The notes: generated from the letters alone by a model not told the origin. A stretch of 64,000 bases of DNA from Shimia_B sp039815465 (GCA_039815465.1 JBCBZG010000001.1:62001-126000), one strand, 5' to 3'. Positions 17,685 to 26,180 are shown, counted from the first letter of the stretch. A program made the numbers and translations.

Positions 17685-19403
17685 CTAGTTGGCAGGTTCC
17701 AGATTGTGGATGATCTGGTGTGTGTGGTTCCACCAGAAGAACGGGTGGTTGTAGTAGTTGTCCGCCGTGGGCCAGCCTGTCCAGTAGGTGTTGTTGAACG
17801 GGATGAGCTTGGCGGCCTGCACCAGCGGGATGAACGGCATTTCTGCGTCCAGATGCTGGTAAGCCTCTGCCACCATGCCCGGGATCGCGGGATCGCCGAG
17901 CGCCATGGTCGCCATATCGTCCACGATGGCCGAGTAAGCTTCGGCCGCGGGGCCGTCCCAACGCGCGGTGTTGTTGAAGCCGGGCGAGCGTTCGCCCACG
18001 GGCACCACGTCTTTGGTCGTGTAGCGGCCCATGGACGCCCATGGCTCGTTTACCGACCCGCAGGAGAGCCAGGAATAGGACATCTCAAAGGCGCCGAACG
18101 GCAGCACTTCGCCCCAAAACACGCCGTTTTCGACCGGCACGGCTTTCGCATCGATGCCCGCACGTTGGAGCTGTTCGACAACCACGTCGATGGTCCGCGT
18201 GTATTCGGTCGACGCCGAGTTCACGTGGATGTTGACGCTGAGCGTTTCGCCATCCTTTTCGTAGTAGTCACCGTTGCGCGTCCAGCCCTCGGCCTCGATC
18301 ATCGCTTGACCAGCCGCCGCATCGCCGCGGGCGGGAAGCCCGTGGCCCGCATCGACCACCGCGTCGATAAAGGACGCCATGGAGCCATATTGCGCAAACA
18401 TCGTGCGCGACGCTTCTGTCGTGCCCTCATAGGCCACGTTTACGATCTGGGATCGGTCGATGATCGTCGCCACGGCCTTGCGCATATTGGCGTTGTCCCA
18501 TGGCGCGACCGTGGTGTTGATTTCCATCTGGCGCGCGCACGGGTCCGCGGCAGAATACGGGAAGCCGTCATGCCAGGCGATCACGTTGGGGTTTTGCGCC
18601 TGGATCGCCTCGAAGGTGCCGATCGTTACGTTCTGCGCAGCGTCGAGTTGGTTGGTCAGCATGAGCTGCGCGCGGCTTTCTTCGCCGCCACTCTCAAGGA
18701 AAATCACACGCTCTGGCGCGGGCAAATCCATGAAGCCGGATTTTGCGCCCCACCAGTCATCGTTGCGGTCCCAGATTGCGCGGTTCGATGCGGCGGAGGT
18801 AAAGGTGTAGGGCCCGGTGCCGATCGGCGGATTGAACGCAAAGGTCGCGGGATCTTCGCCCGCCCATACGTGTTCCGGCATGATCAGGAAGGAGCCGAAG
18901 ATACGCACGCCAAAGTTTTCGACCGCAAAGCGCGGGTTGGCCGCGTTGAGCGTGAATTTAACGGTGAGCTCGTCCATCTTTTCGACGCTGGCGACCTGTG
19001 CACGGATGGTGGCGGCTTCGCGGGAGGAGATCTCTTCGTTGGTGAGGGCCATATTCACGGTGAACATGACGTCGTCGGCATTGAATGCTTCCCCATCGGA
19101 CCATTCCACACCGTCGCGCAGCGAGATGGTGAATTCGGTGCTGTCGGCGTTCGATGTGACGCCGGTGGCGAGCCAGGGGTCAAGTTCGCCTGTGCCGTAG
19201 TTCAGGATAAAGAGCGGCTCCCACATGGCCTGATGCGCGCCGTGCATCCGCTTGGTGCCCGGGGTGAACCAATTGAAGTTCGACGGGTCCTGGATCGTGC
19301 GGTCGAGGTCAAAGATGACCGTGTTTTCGCGGGCCACGCTTTGCGCGGTGGCAAGGCTGCCCACGAGGGCAAAGGCCGATGCCGTGACGAGTAGTTTTTT
19401 CAT
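17685..19403 (-). CDS. ABC importer periplasmic substrate-binding protein, family 5
   Basis: A 572-residue secreted binding protein. The signal peptide is MKKLLVTASAFALVGSLATA followed by a polar mature start. Family-5 hallmarks include LDPWLATG, the DGVEWSDGEAFNADDVMFT region and PIGTGPYTF. The family binds peptides, opines or oligosaccharides; the GH38 mannosidase in the same operon favours a mannose-containing ligand (inference). The ATG at 19403 has GGGAGGAAGTAC in front. The mature protein ends with an aromatic- and His-rich tail (HPFFWWNHTHQI). Confidence 0.92.
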   Translation of the reverse strand: MKKLLVTASAFALVGSLATAQSVARENTVIFDLDRTIQDPSNFNWFTPGTKRMHGAHQAMWEPLFILNYGTGELDPWLATGVTSNADSTEFTISLRDGVEWSDGEAFNADDVMFTVNMALTNEEISSREAATIRAQVASVEKMDELTVKFTLNAANPRFAVENFGVRIFGSFLIMPEHVWAGEDPATFAFNPPIGTGPYTFTSAASNRAIWDRNDDWWGAKSGFMDLPAPERVIFLESGGEESRAQLMLTNQLDAAQNVTIGTFEAIQAQNPNVIAWHDGFPYSAADPCARQMEINTTVAPWDNANMRKAVATIIDRSQIVNVAYEGTTEASRTMFAQYGSMASFIDAVVDAGHGLPARGDAAAGQAMIEAEGWTRNGDYYEKDGETLSVNIHVNSASTEYTRTIDVVVEQLQRAGIDAKAVPVENGVFWGEVLPFGAFEMSYSWLSCGSVNEPWASMGRYTTKDVVPVGERSPGFNNTARWDGPAAEAYSAIVDDMATMALGDPAIPGMVAEAYQHLDAEMPFIPLVQAAKLIPFNNTYWTGWPTADNYYNHPFFWWNHTHQIIHNLEPAN

Positions 19404-19458
19404 GTACTTCCTCCCAAAAGGCGGGGCTGATTGGTGCCCCAATAGTTAGTTCAGCGCC

Positions 19459-20139
19459 TTAGCGCAGGTAGTCCATCACCAGGACCCTGGTGCGATCAGG
19501 CAGGTCAGACCGGGTCAGATCGACCCGTGGTGAGCAGGCAAAATCCACGTCTTCGTCGTTGAAATGGTTGAGAAAGCTCTCAATCCACAGGGTGTTGCGT
19601 GGTTTGTAGGTGAGCGTCCGGAAATGCATGGGGATGACGAGCCGCGGGCGGGTGTGGTGGATCATCTCCATCAAGTCGGGCAAGAGGATCGTCAGATAGC
19701 CGCCCGCTAGCGCAAAAAGGATGTCGGCGTCCTGGAAAAAGTCCTGCTGCGCGGGCGTCAGCGGGTTTCCGACATCGCCCATATGCGCGCATTTGAGCCC
19801 GTCGAGTTCGAAGCGGTACATCCCGTTTTGGCCGGGCACGTCGTGTTCTGGGTGGTGGTCCCATTCCGCGGCTTCGATGGCGGTGATGCCGACGCCCTCG
19901 GCTGTTGTGGCGCCGCTGTTTTGGGCCACGGCAAGGGCGTTCACGATCTGAGGCTCGCCCGCGATTAAGTCGCCGCGGCAGTGGGCGCTGTCATCGTCGG
20001 AGGAGATGATGACCAGGTCGGCGGGCTCCGTGATGGGCGGGTATCCCACGCCCTCGGGCGTGTAGGGGTCGGTGATGACCCGCGGGCCTGACTGGGGTGT
20101 CAGACCAAAGGCCGCGTGTCCGTACCAGGTGATCTGCAT
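19459..20139 (-). CDS. Metallo-beta-lactamase-fold protein with a lost metal motif
   Basis: A 226-residue protein resembling UPF0173-type metal-dependent hydrolases: ITWYGHAAF at the N-terminus, then HMGDVGN and VIPMHFRT. The hallmark HxHxDH ligand loop, expected at residues 47-52, reads SSDDDSAH, so the first four metal ligands are missing and one histidine (H53) is shifted. It could bind metal differently or be non-catalytic. The start directly abuts the end of the PhyH gene upstream, with no spacer, and the binding-protein gene follows. Its role in the mannoside operon is unknown. Confidence 0.75.
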   Translation of the reverse strand: MQITWYGHAAFGLTPQSGPRVITDPYTPEGVGYPPITEPADLVIISSDDDSAHCRGDLIAGEPQIVNALAVAQNSGATTAEGVGITAIEAAEWDHHPEHDVPGQNGMYRFELDGLKCAHMGDVGNPLTPAQQDFFQDADILFALAGGYLTILLPDLMEMIHHTRPRLVIPMHFRTLTYKPRNTLWIESFLNHFNDEDVDFACSPRVDLTRSDLPDRTRVLVMDYLR

Positions 20140-20976
20140 TCAGTTGTTTCCCACCACATGGGGCGATGTGGTCTGTGTGATGTCGTTGTTGTCGGGTCTG
20201 GGATATGTGCGCCAGGGGCCCGGATTGCCGCGGCAGGCGATGGCCTCCACCCCTTTGGCCCAGCTGTCGTCCGTAATGGCCACGCTAGGCGGGCAGTAGC
20301 GCAGCGTAAGCCCACAGCGGCGGCGGTCGCTGTCATTGGCCATGGACCCGTGCACCAGCATATCGGCGTGGAGCGATATCTGACCGGCCTTAAGCGCGTT
20401 CGTAAACGGCGCGCCGAGCGCGTCTGCCCCCGCCGTCTCCTGGTGAAAGACCGCCTTTGCCCCATCGGTAGACCGCACACGGAACGCACCGCGGTTATGC
20501 GTCCCGGGGATAAACCGCATGGCAGAGTTCGCGGCGTCCGCGTCATCGATAGCAAGCCAAACGGTGACGGTGCGCGCGGGGCTCAGTTTCCAAAAACGCG
20601 CGTCTTGGTGCCAGGGCACGGCCTTTGGATCATGGGGGCGTTTTGACAAAATGGCCGAGGCCCAGCACAGGATATCGGGGCCTATGATGTCTTGGACATG
20701 ATCAAGGATCCGCGCATCCGTGGCAATGTCCCAGAGCCCTGACAGCCGTGCCTGGTAGCAGTTGATGCCGTAGGCGCCAGCCTCCCCCGCGTGAGCCATG
20801 AGACTGTCGATATAGGCACGAATCTCGGCGATTTCTGTGTCTGAAAAGACGTCAAAGGGCTGCGCGAACCCGTCCGCATTGTAGCGCGCGATGTCACTTG
20901 CCGTAAGGCGCAGCGGCGCAGGCGTCACCACCGGCGCAAAGCTGAGATCGGGGTCGAGTGTTGTGGGGGCAGCCAT
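20140..20976 (-). CDS. Phytanoyl-CoA dioxygenase (PhyH) family Fe(II)/2-oxoglutarate oxygenase
   Basis: A 278-residue PhyH-family oxygenase. The iron-binding HxD is in VPWHQDARFW and the distal histidine in ADMLVHGSM, followed by RRR for 2-oxoglutarate binding; RFIPGTH is also typical. It resembles the PhyH protein encoded at 51605-52471. The ATG at 20976 is used; a second ATG lies four codons upstream. It is first in the operon leading to the importer and mannosidase and divergent from an AraC gene. The substrate is unknown, perhaps an aglycone or modified sugar from the imported compound. Confidence 0.88.
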   Translation of the reverse strand: MAAPTTLDPDLSFAPVVTPAPLRLTASDIARYNADGFAQPFDVFSDTEIAEIRAYIDSLMAHAGEAGAYGINCYQARLSGLWDIATDARILDHVQDIIGPDILCWASAILSKRPHDPKAVPWHQDARFWKLSPARTVTVWLAIDDADAANSAMRFIPGTHNRGAFRVRSTDGAKAVFHQETAGADALGAPFTNALKAGQISLHADMLVHGSMANDSDRRRCGLTLRYCPPSVAITDDSWAKGVEAIACRGNPGPWRTYPRPDNNDITQTTSPHVVGNN

Positions 20977-21107
20977 GTGTCGTCTCATTATTTGAGGTTA
21001 ACATACTGCCCGATTTTTGAGCTTTGCAGCGGCGGGGCTTGACGTAAAATTGCCCTAGATTGATATTTTTCCGCTGCACAGCGGCAATTCTGCGCTAATC
21101 TTGCCCC

Positions 21108-21962
21108 ATGTTGACGCAAACATATCGCCTAAGTTCTTACCTTGATCCCGGGGAACGGTTCCACTACGCGCGAAAATCGCTGGCGACGCGGTTCCCAGAC
21201 CGCGCCCATGACCACGATTTCTACGAGCTCTTTTTGATCGCGCAGGGCCGCACGCAGCATTGGATCAACGGCGTGACGCAAGCGTTGGAGCCCGGTCAGC
21301 TGATGTTTGTGCGCCCCAGCGACGCCCATGCCTTTCGCGCTGACCGCAAGGACGGCTGCACGATCATCAATGTCATGTTCGAGATCGGCACCGCCGAACA
21401 CCTATTGTCGCGCTACGCCGACACCATCGCGGGGCGCTTTTTCGCAGCACCGGGCGCTTTGCCAGAGCTGCACACCCTGGGTCCACGTCAGTTCGAACGT
21501 GCGCTGACCATGGCCGCTCAGCTGCAGACCGCGGATCGGAGCCTCGCCCGGATCGAGGAGTTTTTGCTGGCCTTCGTCAATCGGGTCGCGGTCCCTGCCC
21601 CGCATGTTGTGACCAGCGGCCCGGCGTGGTTTTCGGCGGCCTGTTCTGCGGCCCAGAACGTGGAGGTGTTCCGCCAAGGCGCGCCCGGGTTCATCGCCGC
21701 CGCCGGGCGCAGTCACGAGCATGTCTGCCGCACCTGCCGAGAGGTGCTGGGCGTGACGCCCACGGACTACATCAACCGCATCCGGATCGACCACGCTGCG
21801 CGGCTGCTGCGCACCGAGGACACATCGATCGAAGCCATTGCGAGCCTGTGTGGATTTGAGACCACCAGCTATTTCTACCGTCTCTTTGCGCGGGTCTACG
21901 GCGACACCCCGCGGCGCTACCGGTCGGCCCATCGGCGCGACCCGTTTGCGGCGGTGGGGTAA
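21108..21962 (+). CDS. AraC-family transcriptional regulator
   Basis: A 284-residue regulator with an N-terminal cupin-like sensing domain (about residues 15-110, including HDHDFYELFLIAQG) and a C-terminal pair of helix-turn-helix motifs (about 190-280, ending SLCGFETTSYFYRLFARVYG). It is transcribed away from the PhyH-importer-mannosidase operon with 131 bases between start codons. The likely role is ligand-dependent activation of that operon (inference). A short stem, CTGAGT/ACTCAG at 21966-21982, follows its stop. Confidence 0.92.
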   Translation: MLTQTYRLSSYLDPGERFHYARKSLATRFPDRAHDHDFYELFLIAQGRTQHWINGVTQALEPGQLMFVRPSDAHAFRADRKDGCTIINVMFEIGTAEHLLSRYADTIAGRFFAAPGALPELHTLGPRQFERALTMAAQLQTADRSLARIEEFLLAFVNRVAVPAPHVVTSGPAWFSAACSAAQNVEVFRQGAPGFIAAAGRSHEHVCRTCREVLGVTPTDYINRIRIDHAARLLRTEDTSIEAIASLCGFETTSYFYRLFARVYGDTPRRYRSAHRRDPFAAVG

Positions 21963-21965
21963 AGC

Positions 21966-21982
21966 TGAGTAAAAAACTCAGA
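21966..21982 (+). terminator. Short stem-loop after the AraC gene
   Basis: CTGAGT and ACTCAG flank an A5 loop three bases after the stop codon. The six-pair stem lacks a T-run, so termination here would be weak or need Rho. Confidence 0.35.
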
Positions 21983-22178
21983 TTGACATGTCTTAGTGTT
22001 TCAGTAAGCTTTGAGGGGTGCCCGCAACGAACTCGTAGACTGCTTTGACTATGCCCCATCTCAACCACCACGTCGCAGGACCGGGACGCGCGGACGCAGC
22101 GAGCTTAGGGTGGCGCTGGCTTTGGGCAGAGGTTTGGCCCTTTGGTCTATTCGCAAGGAACTGGAACGCGTTCGACGC

Positions 22179-22379
22179 ATGGCTAGACAGCGAGACATTT
22201 GGGGGCCTTTGGTGGTGGTAGACGCGCCCACCCAGCGCGCCGTCTCGGTCCGCGATGACACGCCGACCTACGATGCCGAGGCTCTGACCGGGACCGACGG
22301 TCTGGCGCGGATCGTGCTGGGCTCGCAGACCTACACGCTGCGGATCACACGGTCCGGCAAGTTGATTTTGACCAAATGA
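22179..22379 (+). CDS. hemP: Hemin uptake protein HemP family
   Basis: A 66-residue small protein whose C-terminal half matches HemP: a YDAEALTG start, then YTLRITRSGKLILTK, the near-invariant ending of the family. HemP proteins are small iron-regulated proteins, linked in some bacteria to activation of haem-receptor genes. The start is uncertain: ATG at 22179 has no clear ribosome site, and in-frame GTG codons at 22212 and 22215 would give about 55 residues. No haem receptor or transporter is adjacent, but dps and the exb/ton genes lie nearby on the other strand. Confidence 0.8.
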   Translation: MARQRDIWGPLVVVDAPTQRAVSVRDDTPTYDAEALTGTDGLARIVLGSQTYTLRITRSGKLILTK

Positions 22380-22453
22380 CCTGCGCGTCTGCGCCGCATC
22401 CCAGGGTCCGCCAGGGGCACCCTATCTAGGGGGCAGAGGAAAGGGAAACTGCC

Positions 22454-22717
22454 ATGGGAAAGCGCGCCAAACCTGTCAAAATCCCGTCCCCCTGTGTGGA
22501 TGTGTGCAAGTATAAGCGCGCCGGGCATTGCATCGCCTGTTCCATGACCAAGCCCCAAAAGAAGATCTTTAAGCGTCTCAAAAAGCCGGAGCAGCAAGCC
22601 GGTTTCGTCGAGATGCTCAAGCATCAGCAGGCGCAACTGGGCCGCTATGACGCCTGGCCGCAGCTTTACGCCAAAAAGCTGGGGAAGAAGACCGCGACGC
22701 GCGCCAAGGCGGCTTAG
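22454..22717 (+). CDS. DUF1289 small cysteine protein
   Basis: An 87-residue protein with the DUF1289 pattern: SPCVDVCKYKRAGHCIACSMT, with four cysteines (C-x3-C-x7-C-x2-C) that look like a metal or Fe-S site, followed by a basic C-terminal tail. The function of the family is unknown. A purine-rich ribosome site (GAGGAAAGGG) precedes the ATG. It is between hemP and the CTERM protein; a link to iron is only suggested by position. Confidence 0.85.
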   Translation: MGKRAKPVKIPSPCVDVCKYKRAGHCIACSMTKPQKKIFKRLKKPEQQAGFVEMLKHQQAQLGRYDAWPQLYAKKLGKKTATRAKAA

Positions 22718-22825
22718 CGGGGCGCCCGAGTGTGACGCTGCGGCATTTTCACGTCAGTCTTGTAGACCTATTCCGCCGACATATTTGCGCGCTATACGAA
22801 AGGCTAGGTTAGGAGCCAGCATATT

Positions 22826-23587
22826 ATGAGTCGGTCTTTTGGCGTTTTGCTTGCCGTCGCGCTGTGCGCGGGAACGGTGGCACAGGTGGCAAGCGCGGCC
22901 ACATTTACGGTCACCTCGTCTTTCACGACCCCCACGGACAACGCTTTGGCATCGGGTACGGTCGCCCAGAACGCAGCCAGCGGCACGTTCGCGCTGACGA
23001 CCAACATTGCGTCTACGAACTGGGACAACCGCGGTGTCGAACGGTCGAGCGCCGGTGGGATCCAAGCGCGCGTGCGCAACCGGTCCACGTCACCGCAACT
23101 GTTGGACATCTTTTTCAGCGTCACCCCAGCAAGCGGCTCGGCGGTCGATTTCCTTACGGTGCGCCAGGCGGCCCTTGGCGGGAGCAATGGCAACGGGCGC
23201 AGTGACGGGACGGCGCTCGCGCGGTTCACGCTGTCTTGGGCGGGGGGCGGGCTCGCCACGGTGTTTGATTCGGCAAACCAGCTCAACACTGTGGGCCCGA
23301 TTTCGAGCGGGACGGTGATCGATTACAATCTCTACGTCGAGAACTCCAACGCGCGGTGGAGCGTTCGGCTGCCCACCGGGGTCACATCGGTCACCCTGAG
23401 CGCGGAGGACACCCCGGCATCCACAAACACGCTCGCGACGGAGACTTACGCCTTTGACGTGGCGCTATCGTCGACGACCCCAGCGCCCATCCCCCTGCCC
23501 CCGGCAGTCGCGTTGATGGTCGGTGGGTTGGCTGGTCTAGCGGGATTGCGCGCTCGCCGCAAGGTCCGCGCGAACCGCGCCGCTTAG
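22826..23587 (+). CDS. VPLPA-CTERM sorting-domain exported protein
   Basis: A 253-residue exported protein. It has a signal peptide (residues 1-23, ending VASAA) and a Ser/Thr/Asn-rich beta-type middle. The C-terminal sorting signal, from residue 225, consists of PIPLPP, a hydrophobic segment and the basic cluster RARRK. This tripartite tail is the VPLPA-CTERM class common in Rhodobacteraceae, processed by an exosortase-type enzyme at the cell envelope. No exosortase gene is in the window. The specific function is unknown. Confidence 0.85.
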   Translation: MSRSFGVLLAVALCAGTVAQVASAATFTVTSSFTTPTDNALASGTVAQNAASGTFALTTNIASTNWDNRGVERSSAGGIQARVRNRSTSPQLLDIFFSVTPASGSAVDFLTVRQAALGGSNGNGRSDGTALARFTLSWAGGGLATVFDSANQLNTVGPISSGTVIDYNLYVENSNARWSVRLPTGVTSVTLSAEDTPASTNTLATETYAFDVALSSTTPAPIPLPPAVALMVGGLAGLAGLRARRKVRANRAA

Positions 23588-23612
23588 AAACGTCGCGGTG
23601 CCCCGGCCGATC

Positions 23613-23626
23613 GGGGGGGGGGGGGG
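23613..23626. repeat. Homopolymer tract of 14 G
   Basis: A run of 14 consecutive G lies in the 59-base gap between the convergent CTERM-protein and dps genes. Such tracts slip in replication and in sequencing, so length variation may be real or technical. Confidence 0.85.
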
Positions 23627-23646
23627 CGCCGCGCCGCAGGGCCGCG

Positions 23647-24117
23647 TTAGTCCAGATGCGCCTCAAGGATCCACGCGAACTTTTCGTGGGTGATCTGACG
23701 ACCCACCAGCAGGTCATGGGTGGCTTGGTCGCCATTGGCATCGGCAATCGTGGCCACGCCCGCCATGGTGCTGGCCACGACGCGTTGCGCGTCAGCCAGC
23801 AGGCGCACCATGGTTTCGGCGTCTGTGTGGCCGTCATGTTCGGCGACCTTGGACCGGCTGACCATTTCCGCGAGGCGCCCTTCGGCGTGGCCGCCCACGG
23901 CCTTAAGCCGCTCGGCGACCTCGTCCTGGGCCGTGAAGTGATCCTCGTAGATTTCCTGGAACAAAGCGTGGAGCGGACCAAAGGCCATACCTTTGACATT
24001 CCAATGGAAATTCTGGGCGAGCATGGTCGTCACGACGACCTCTGCGACCACCTGGTTGAGCCCATCGACCAGGTCGGCTTTGACGTCGGAGGAAAGTGTT
24101 TCGGCTGTCTGCAACAT
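23647..24117 (-). CDS. dps: Dps-family DNA-binding ferritin-like protein
   Basis: A 156-residue Dps protein. It forms a dodecamer that oxidises and stores iron with peroxide and protects DNA. The ferroxidase signature is split as expected: QNFHWNVKG (His near residue 40) and, about 12 residues later, HALFQEIYEDHFTAQDEVAERL, with the D and E ligands. The ATG at 24117 follows an AGAGGTG ribosome site. A near-perfect Irr-type iron control element lies about 54 bases upstream, pointing to iron regulation. Confidence 0.94.
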   Translation of the reverse strand: MLQTAETLSSDVKADLVDGLNQVVAEVVVTTMLAQNFHWNVKGMAFGPLHALFQEIYEDHFTAQDEVAERLKAVGGHAEGRLAEMVSRSKVAEHDGHTDAETMVRLLADAQRVVASTMAGVATIADANGDQATHDLLVGRQITHEKFAWILEAHLD

Positions 24118-24170
24118 AGTATGCACCTCTGAGTTTAACGGATCGCTGGCGGTGGCTGGCTCCTGCTAAG

Positions 24171-24185
24171 TTAGAATGATTCTAA
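24171..24185. promoter_or_regulatory. Irr-type iron control element (ICE box) upstream of dps
   Basis: TTAGAATGATTCTAA is a seven-plus-one-plus-seven inverted repeat. Irr, the haem-responsive Fur-family regulator of Rhizobiales and Rhodobacterales, binds TTTAGAA-N3-TTCTAAA; only the outermost left T is missing here. It lies in the dps promoter region. Repression by Irr under low iron is the expected mode for an iron-storage gene. Confidence 0.75.
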
Positions 24186-24219
24186 AACTCTGCAAGGGCG
24201 AATATGGCGAAATCTGCGC

Positions 24220-24654
24220 CTAGCTTCGCAAGAGCGCCCCGACGGCGCGCACAATGGATCGAAACGCGTGGTGGTGGCGTGGGGCCACGCGGCTGCGCAG
24301 CAAAAATTCCACGCTCGGCGTGTCCCTGTTGGCCGCGCAGGCAAGGACGCGCAGCAGCCACTGCTCGTCAAAGGTCATCTCAGGCGCGCCGGGGCTGAGG
24401 AAAACGACGCGACGGTCCATCACCTGCGACAGCACGCGGATCAGTGCCGCTGCGAGCGCGTCGCGTTCCCGGCACCGGTCGGCATGGATGAGCGCGCAGG
24501 CCTCCTGCAGGTCAAGGCGCGCCGTGGCGCGGCAGGTTTGCGCCAGAAAGCGGAGCCGGTTCAGCACGGGCAGGAGCGGTGTGAGGGAGGTGCAGGGCGG
24601 GCGCGCCTCGGGCGCCTGGGTTTGGGCCGGGAGTGGGAGCATGTGGGCCGTCAT
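24220..24654 (-). CDS. Hypothetical protein between tonB and dps
   Basis: A 144-residue protein I do not recognise. It has a Pro-rich N-terminus, helical Ala/Leu/Arg-rich segments (RFLAQTCRATARLDLQEA; VMDRRVVFLSPG) and no signal peptide or membrane segment. The start is uncertain: ATGs at 24654 and 24678 and a GTG farther up are all in frame. It is on the same strand as the tonB/exb operon, about 160 bases downstream of tonB, and directly upstream of the dps promoter. It may be co-transcribed with the Ton genes. Confidence 0.55.
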   Translation of the reverse strand: MTAHMLPLPAQTQAPEARPPCTSLTPLLPVLNRLRFLAQTCRATARLDLQEACALIHADRCRERDALAAALIRVLSQVMDRRVVFLSPGAPEMTFDEQWLLRVLACAANRDTPSVEFLLRSRVAPRHHHAFRSIVRAVGALLRS

Positions 24655-24818
24655 TGATGCGCTGCCTTTGTCGTACATGCTAGGCGGCGGGGCCTTGGAT
24701 CGGCGCGGCACACTCTAGCCCGACAAATATAGTCAGATTTTGCAGCCCTGTGAAGGGGACGGAATGTAGCGGGCAGGCTCAGTGCGTGACCCGGCCCCTG
24801 CCCCGCGACGCGCGCGGC

Positions 24819-26180
24819 CTAGTTGCTTTTGATCTGCATGGAAAACGACGTCAGCGCGCCGGGCGGTGGCGGCGGAAATGGCGAGGCGCCTTGGAGCGCG
24901 CGTAGCGCAAGGATGTCCATGAGCTTGTTGCCCGAAGAGCCGCTGACGATGGCCGACCGCAGGGCCCCGTCGGGTGCGACGGAAAAGGTAATCGTCGCCG
25001 TCCGCGGCACATCATCCTCAAGATTGCGGACCACCAGGGTGTCGATCGCGGACAACAGCTCCCCCGGGTAGGCTTTGGCCGGGGTCGAGGTGTCGATGAT
25101 TTCCATGATGGTTTGGTTGAATGCTTGGCCCGGGCTGCCCGGCACCCAAATGAGCGTCTCAGAGACGCGCGGTGCGACGAGTGCCAGGGTGGCGGGCGCC
25201 GACTGCTCGACCGTGGCGTCTTGCGGCGCGGCTTCTTCGACGGCTGTCGGCGCGGCAGAGGGCGCCGCAATGGCCTGGCTGACCTGGATCGAAACAGAAT
25301 TTGTCTCGGGCGGCGCGGCGCTGTCGCTGGAGACCACCGGGGGCGCGGGCGCGATGGTGACGGCGCTTGAAGCCTGCCGTGCGGGCGGCGTCACCGCCAC
25401 GGCTATCGCGACAGGAGCCGGTGCGACGGTGGGGGCAGCTGGCAATACGGATACTGCCGCGGGCGGCTGGGGCCCCGGTGAGAGTGCCTGCGCCGGAGCA
25501 GCCGCCGCGGCGGCACGTTCCAAATCCACCGATTGGGCGAGCTCCACGGGGGCGTCGGGAAGGTTGTCTCGAAGATCGGGCGCGGCGGCATCGGCGGTCG
25601 GGATCGGCGCGGTCTCCGGCTCCGTGGCGGTGTCTGCCGTCGCTAAGACCGTGGGCACCGGTGTTGCGGGCGTATCGTCTAGCGCCGCGAGCGCTTCGGG
25701 CGTTGCGGTCTCTGCCGCGGCGGTTTCGGTGATCGCCGTTTCGTCGGCTTCGGTGCTCGTTACGGCGTCCGCCTGTACAAGCGCGTCAACCGGCGTTGCA
25801 GGTTCGGCGTTGGGGGCGTCTGCCACTTCGGCCAACGCAGACACCGGTTGAACCGGCTCTGCCTCCGCGGCGGCGGTTTCGACGGCGTCCGTCGCGCTTA
25901 AGGGGGTGAGGTCCTCTGGGGCGGCAGGCATAGACGCCTCAAGTTCCGCCTGGGCAACATCCGTTGGTGCGGGCTCAGCCGGGGCGGCCAGCACGGCCAT
26001 CTCGAACGCGTCCTCCAGCCGGGTTTCGGCCAAGGGCAGGCTGAGCGCGGCAGGTGACGGCTCCGGCGGCGCGGGTGCAGAGATGTTGAACACGGTGAGC
26101 ACTGCAATATGCAGCCCCGCCGACGCCAGAAGCGCCGCAGCCATCACACCGAGCGAGGCGTAAAGCGGCATCGCCCTCAT
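24819..26180 (-). CDS. tonB: Energy transducer TonB
   Basis: A 453-residue TonB-type protein, long for the family because of an extended Ala/Pro/Thr/Glu-rich periplasmic spacer (about residues 40-350). One N-terminal membrane anchor is at about 8-30. The C-terminal TonB domain starts around residue 370, with PRTATITFSVAPDGALRSAI and the ALRALQGASPFPPPP end region. TonB carries proton-motive energy from ExbB/ExbD to outer-membrane receptors. Its ATG overlaps the second exbD stop by four bases. Confidence 0.9.
   Translation of the reverse strand: MRAMPLYASLGVMAAALLASAGLHIAVLTVFNISAPAPPEPSPAALSLPLAETRLEDAFEMAVLAAPAEPAPTDVAQAELEASMPAAPEDLTPLSATDAVETAAAEAEPVQPVSALAEVADAPNAEPATPVDALVQADAVTSTEADETAITETAAAETATPEALAALDDTPATPVPTVLATADTATEPETAPIPTADAAAPDLRDNLPDAPVELAQSVDLERAAAAAAPAQALSPGPQPPAAVSVLPAAPTVAPAPVAIAVAVTPPARQASSAVTIAPAPPVVSSDSAAPPETNSVSIQVSQAIAAPSAAPTAVEEAAPQDATVEQSAPATLALVAPRVSETLIWVPGSPGQAFNQTIMEIIDTSTPAKAYPGELLSAIDTLVVRNLEDDVPRTATITFSVAPDGALRSAIVSGSSGNKLMDILALRALQGASPFPPPPPGALTSFSMQIKSN

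Noticed and set aside
17622..19394. A 590-codon open frame on the + strand opposite the binding-protein gene
   Set aside because: It is a shadow of GC-rich codon use; its translation is His/Arg/Gly-rich and lacks family motifs, while the minus strand encodes a clear family-5 binding protein with signal peptide.
22001..22178. Search for an iron box before hemP
   Set aside because: I found no palindrome matching Irr, RirA or Fur consensus in this stretch.
25100..25900. Low-complexity Ala/Pro/Thr/Glu region that looks like a repeat array
   Set aside because: It is the periplasmic spacer of TonB; biased composition is normal for that segment.
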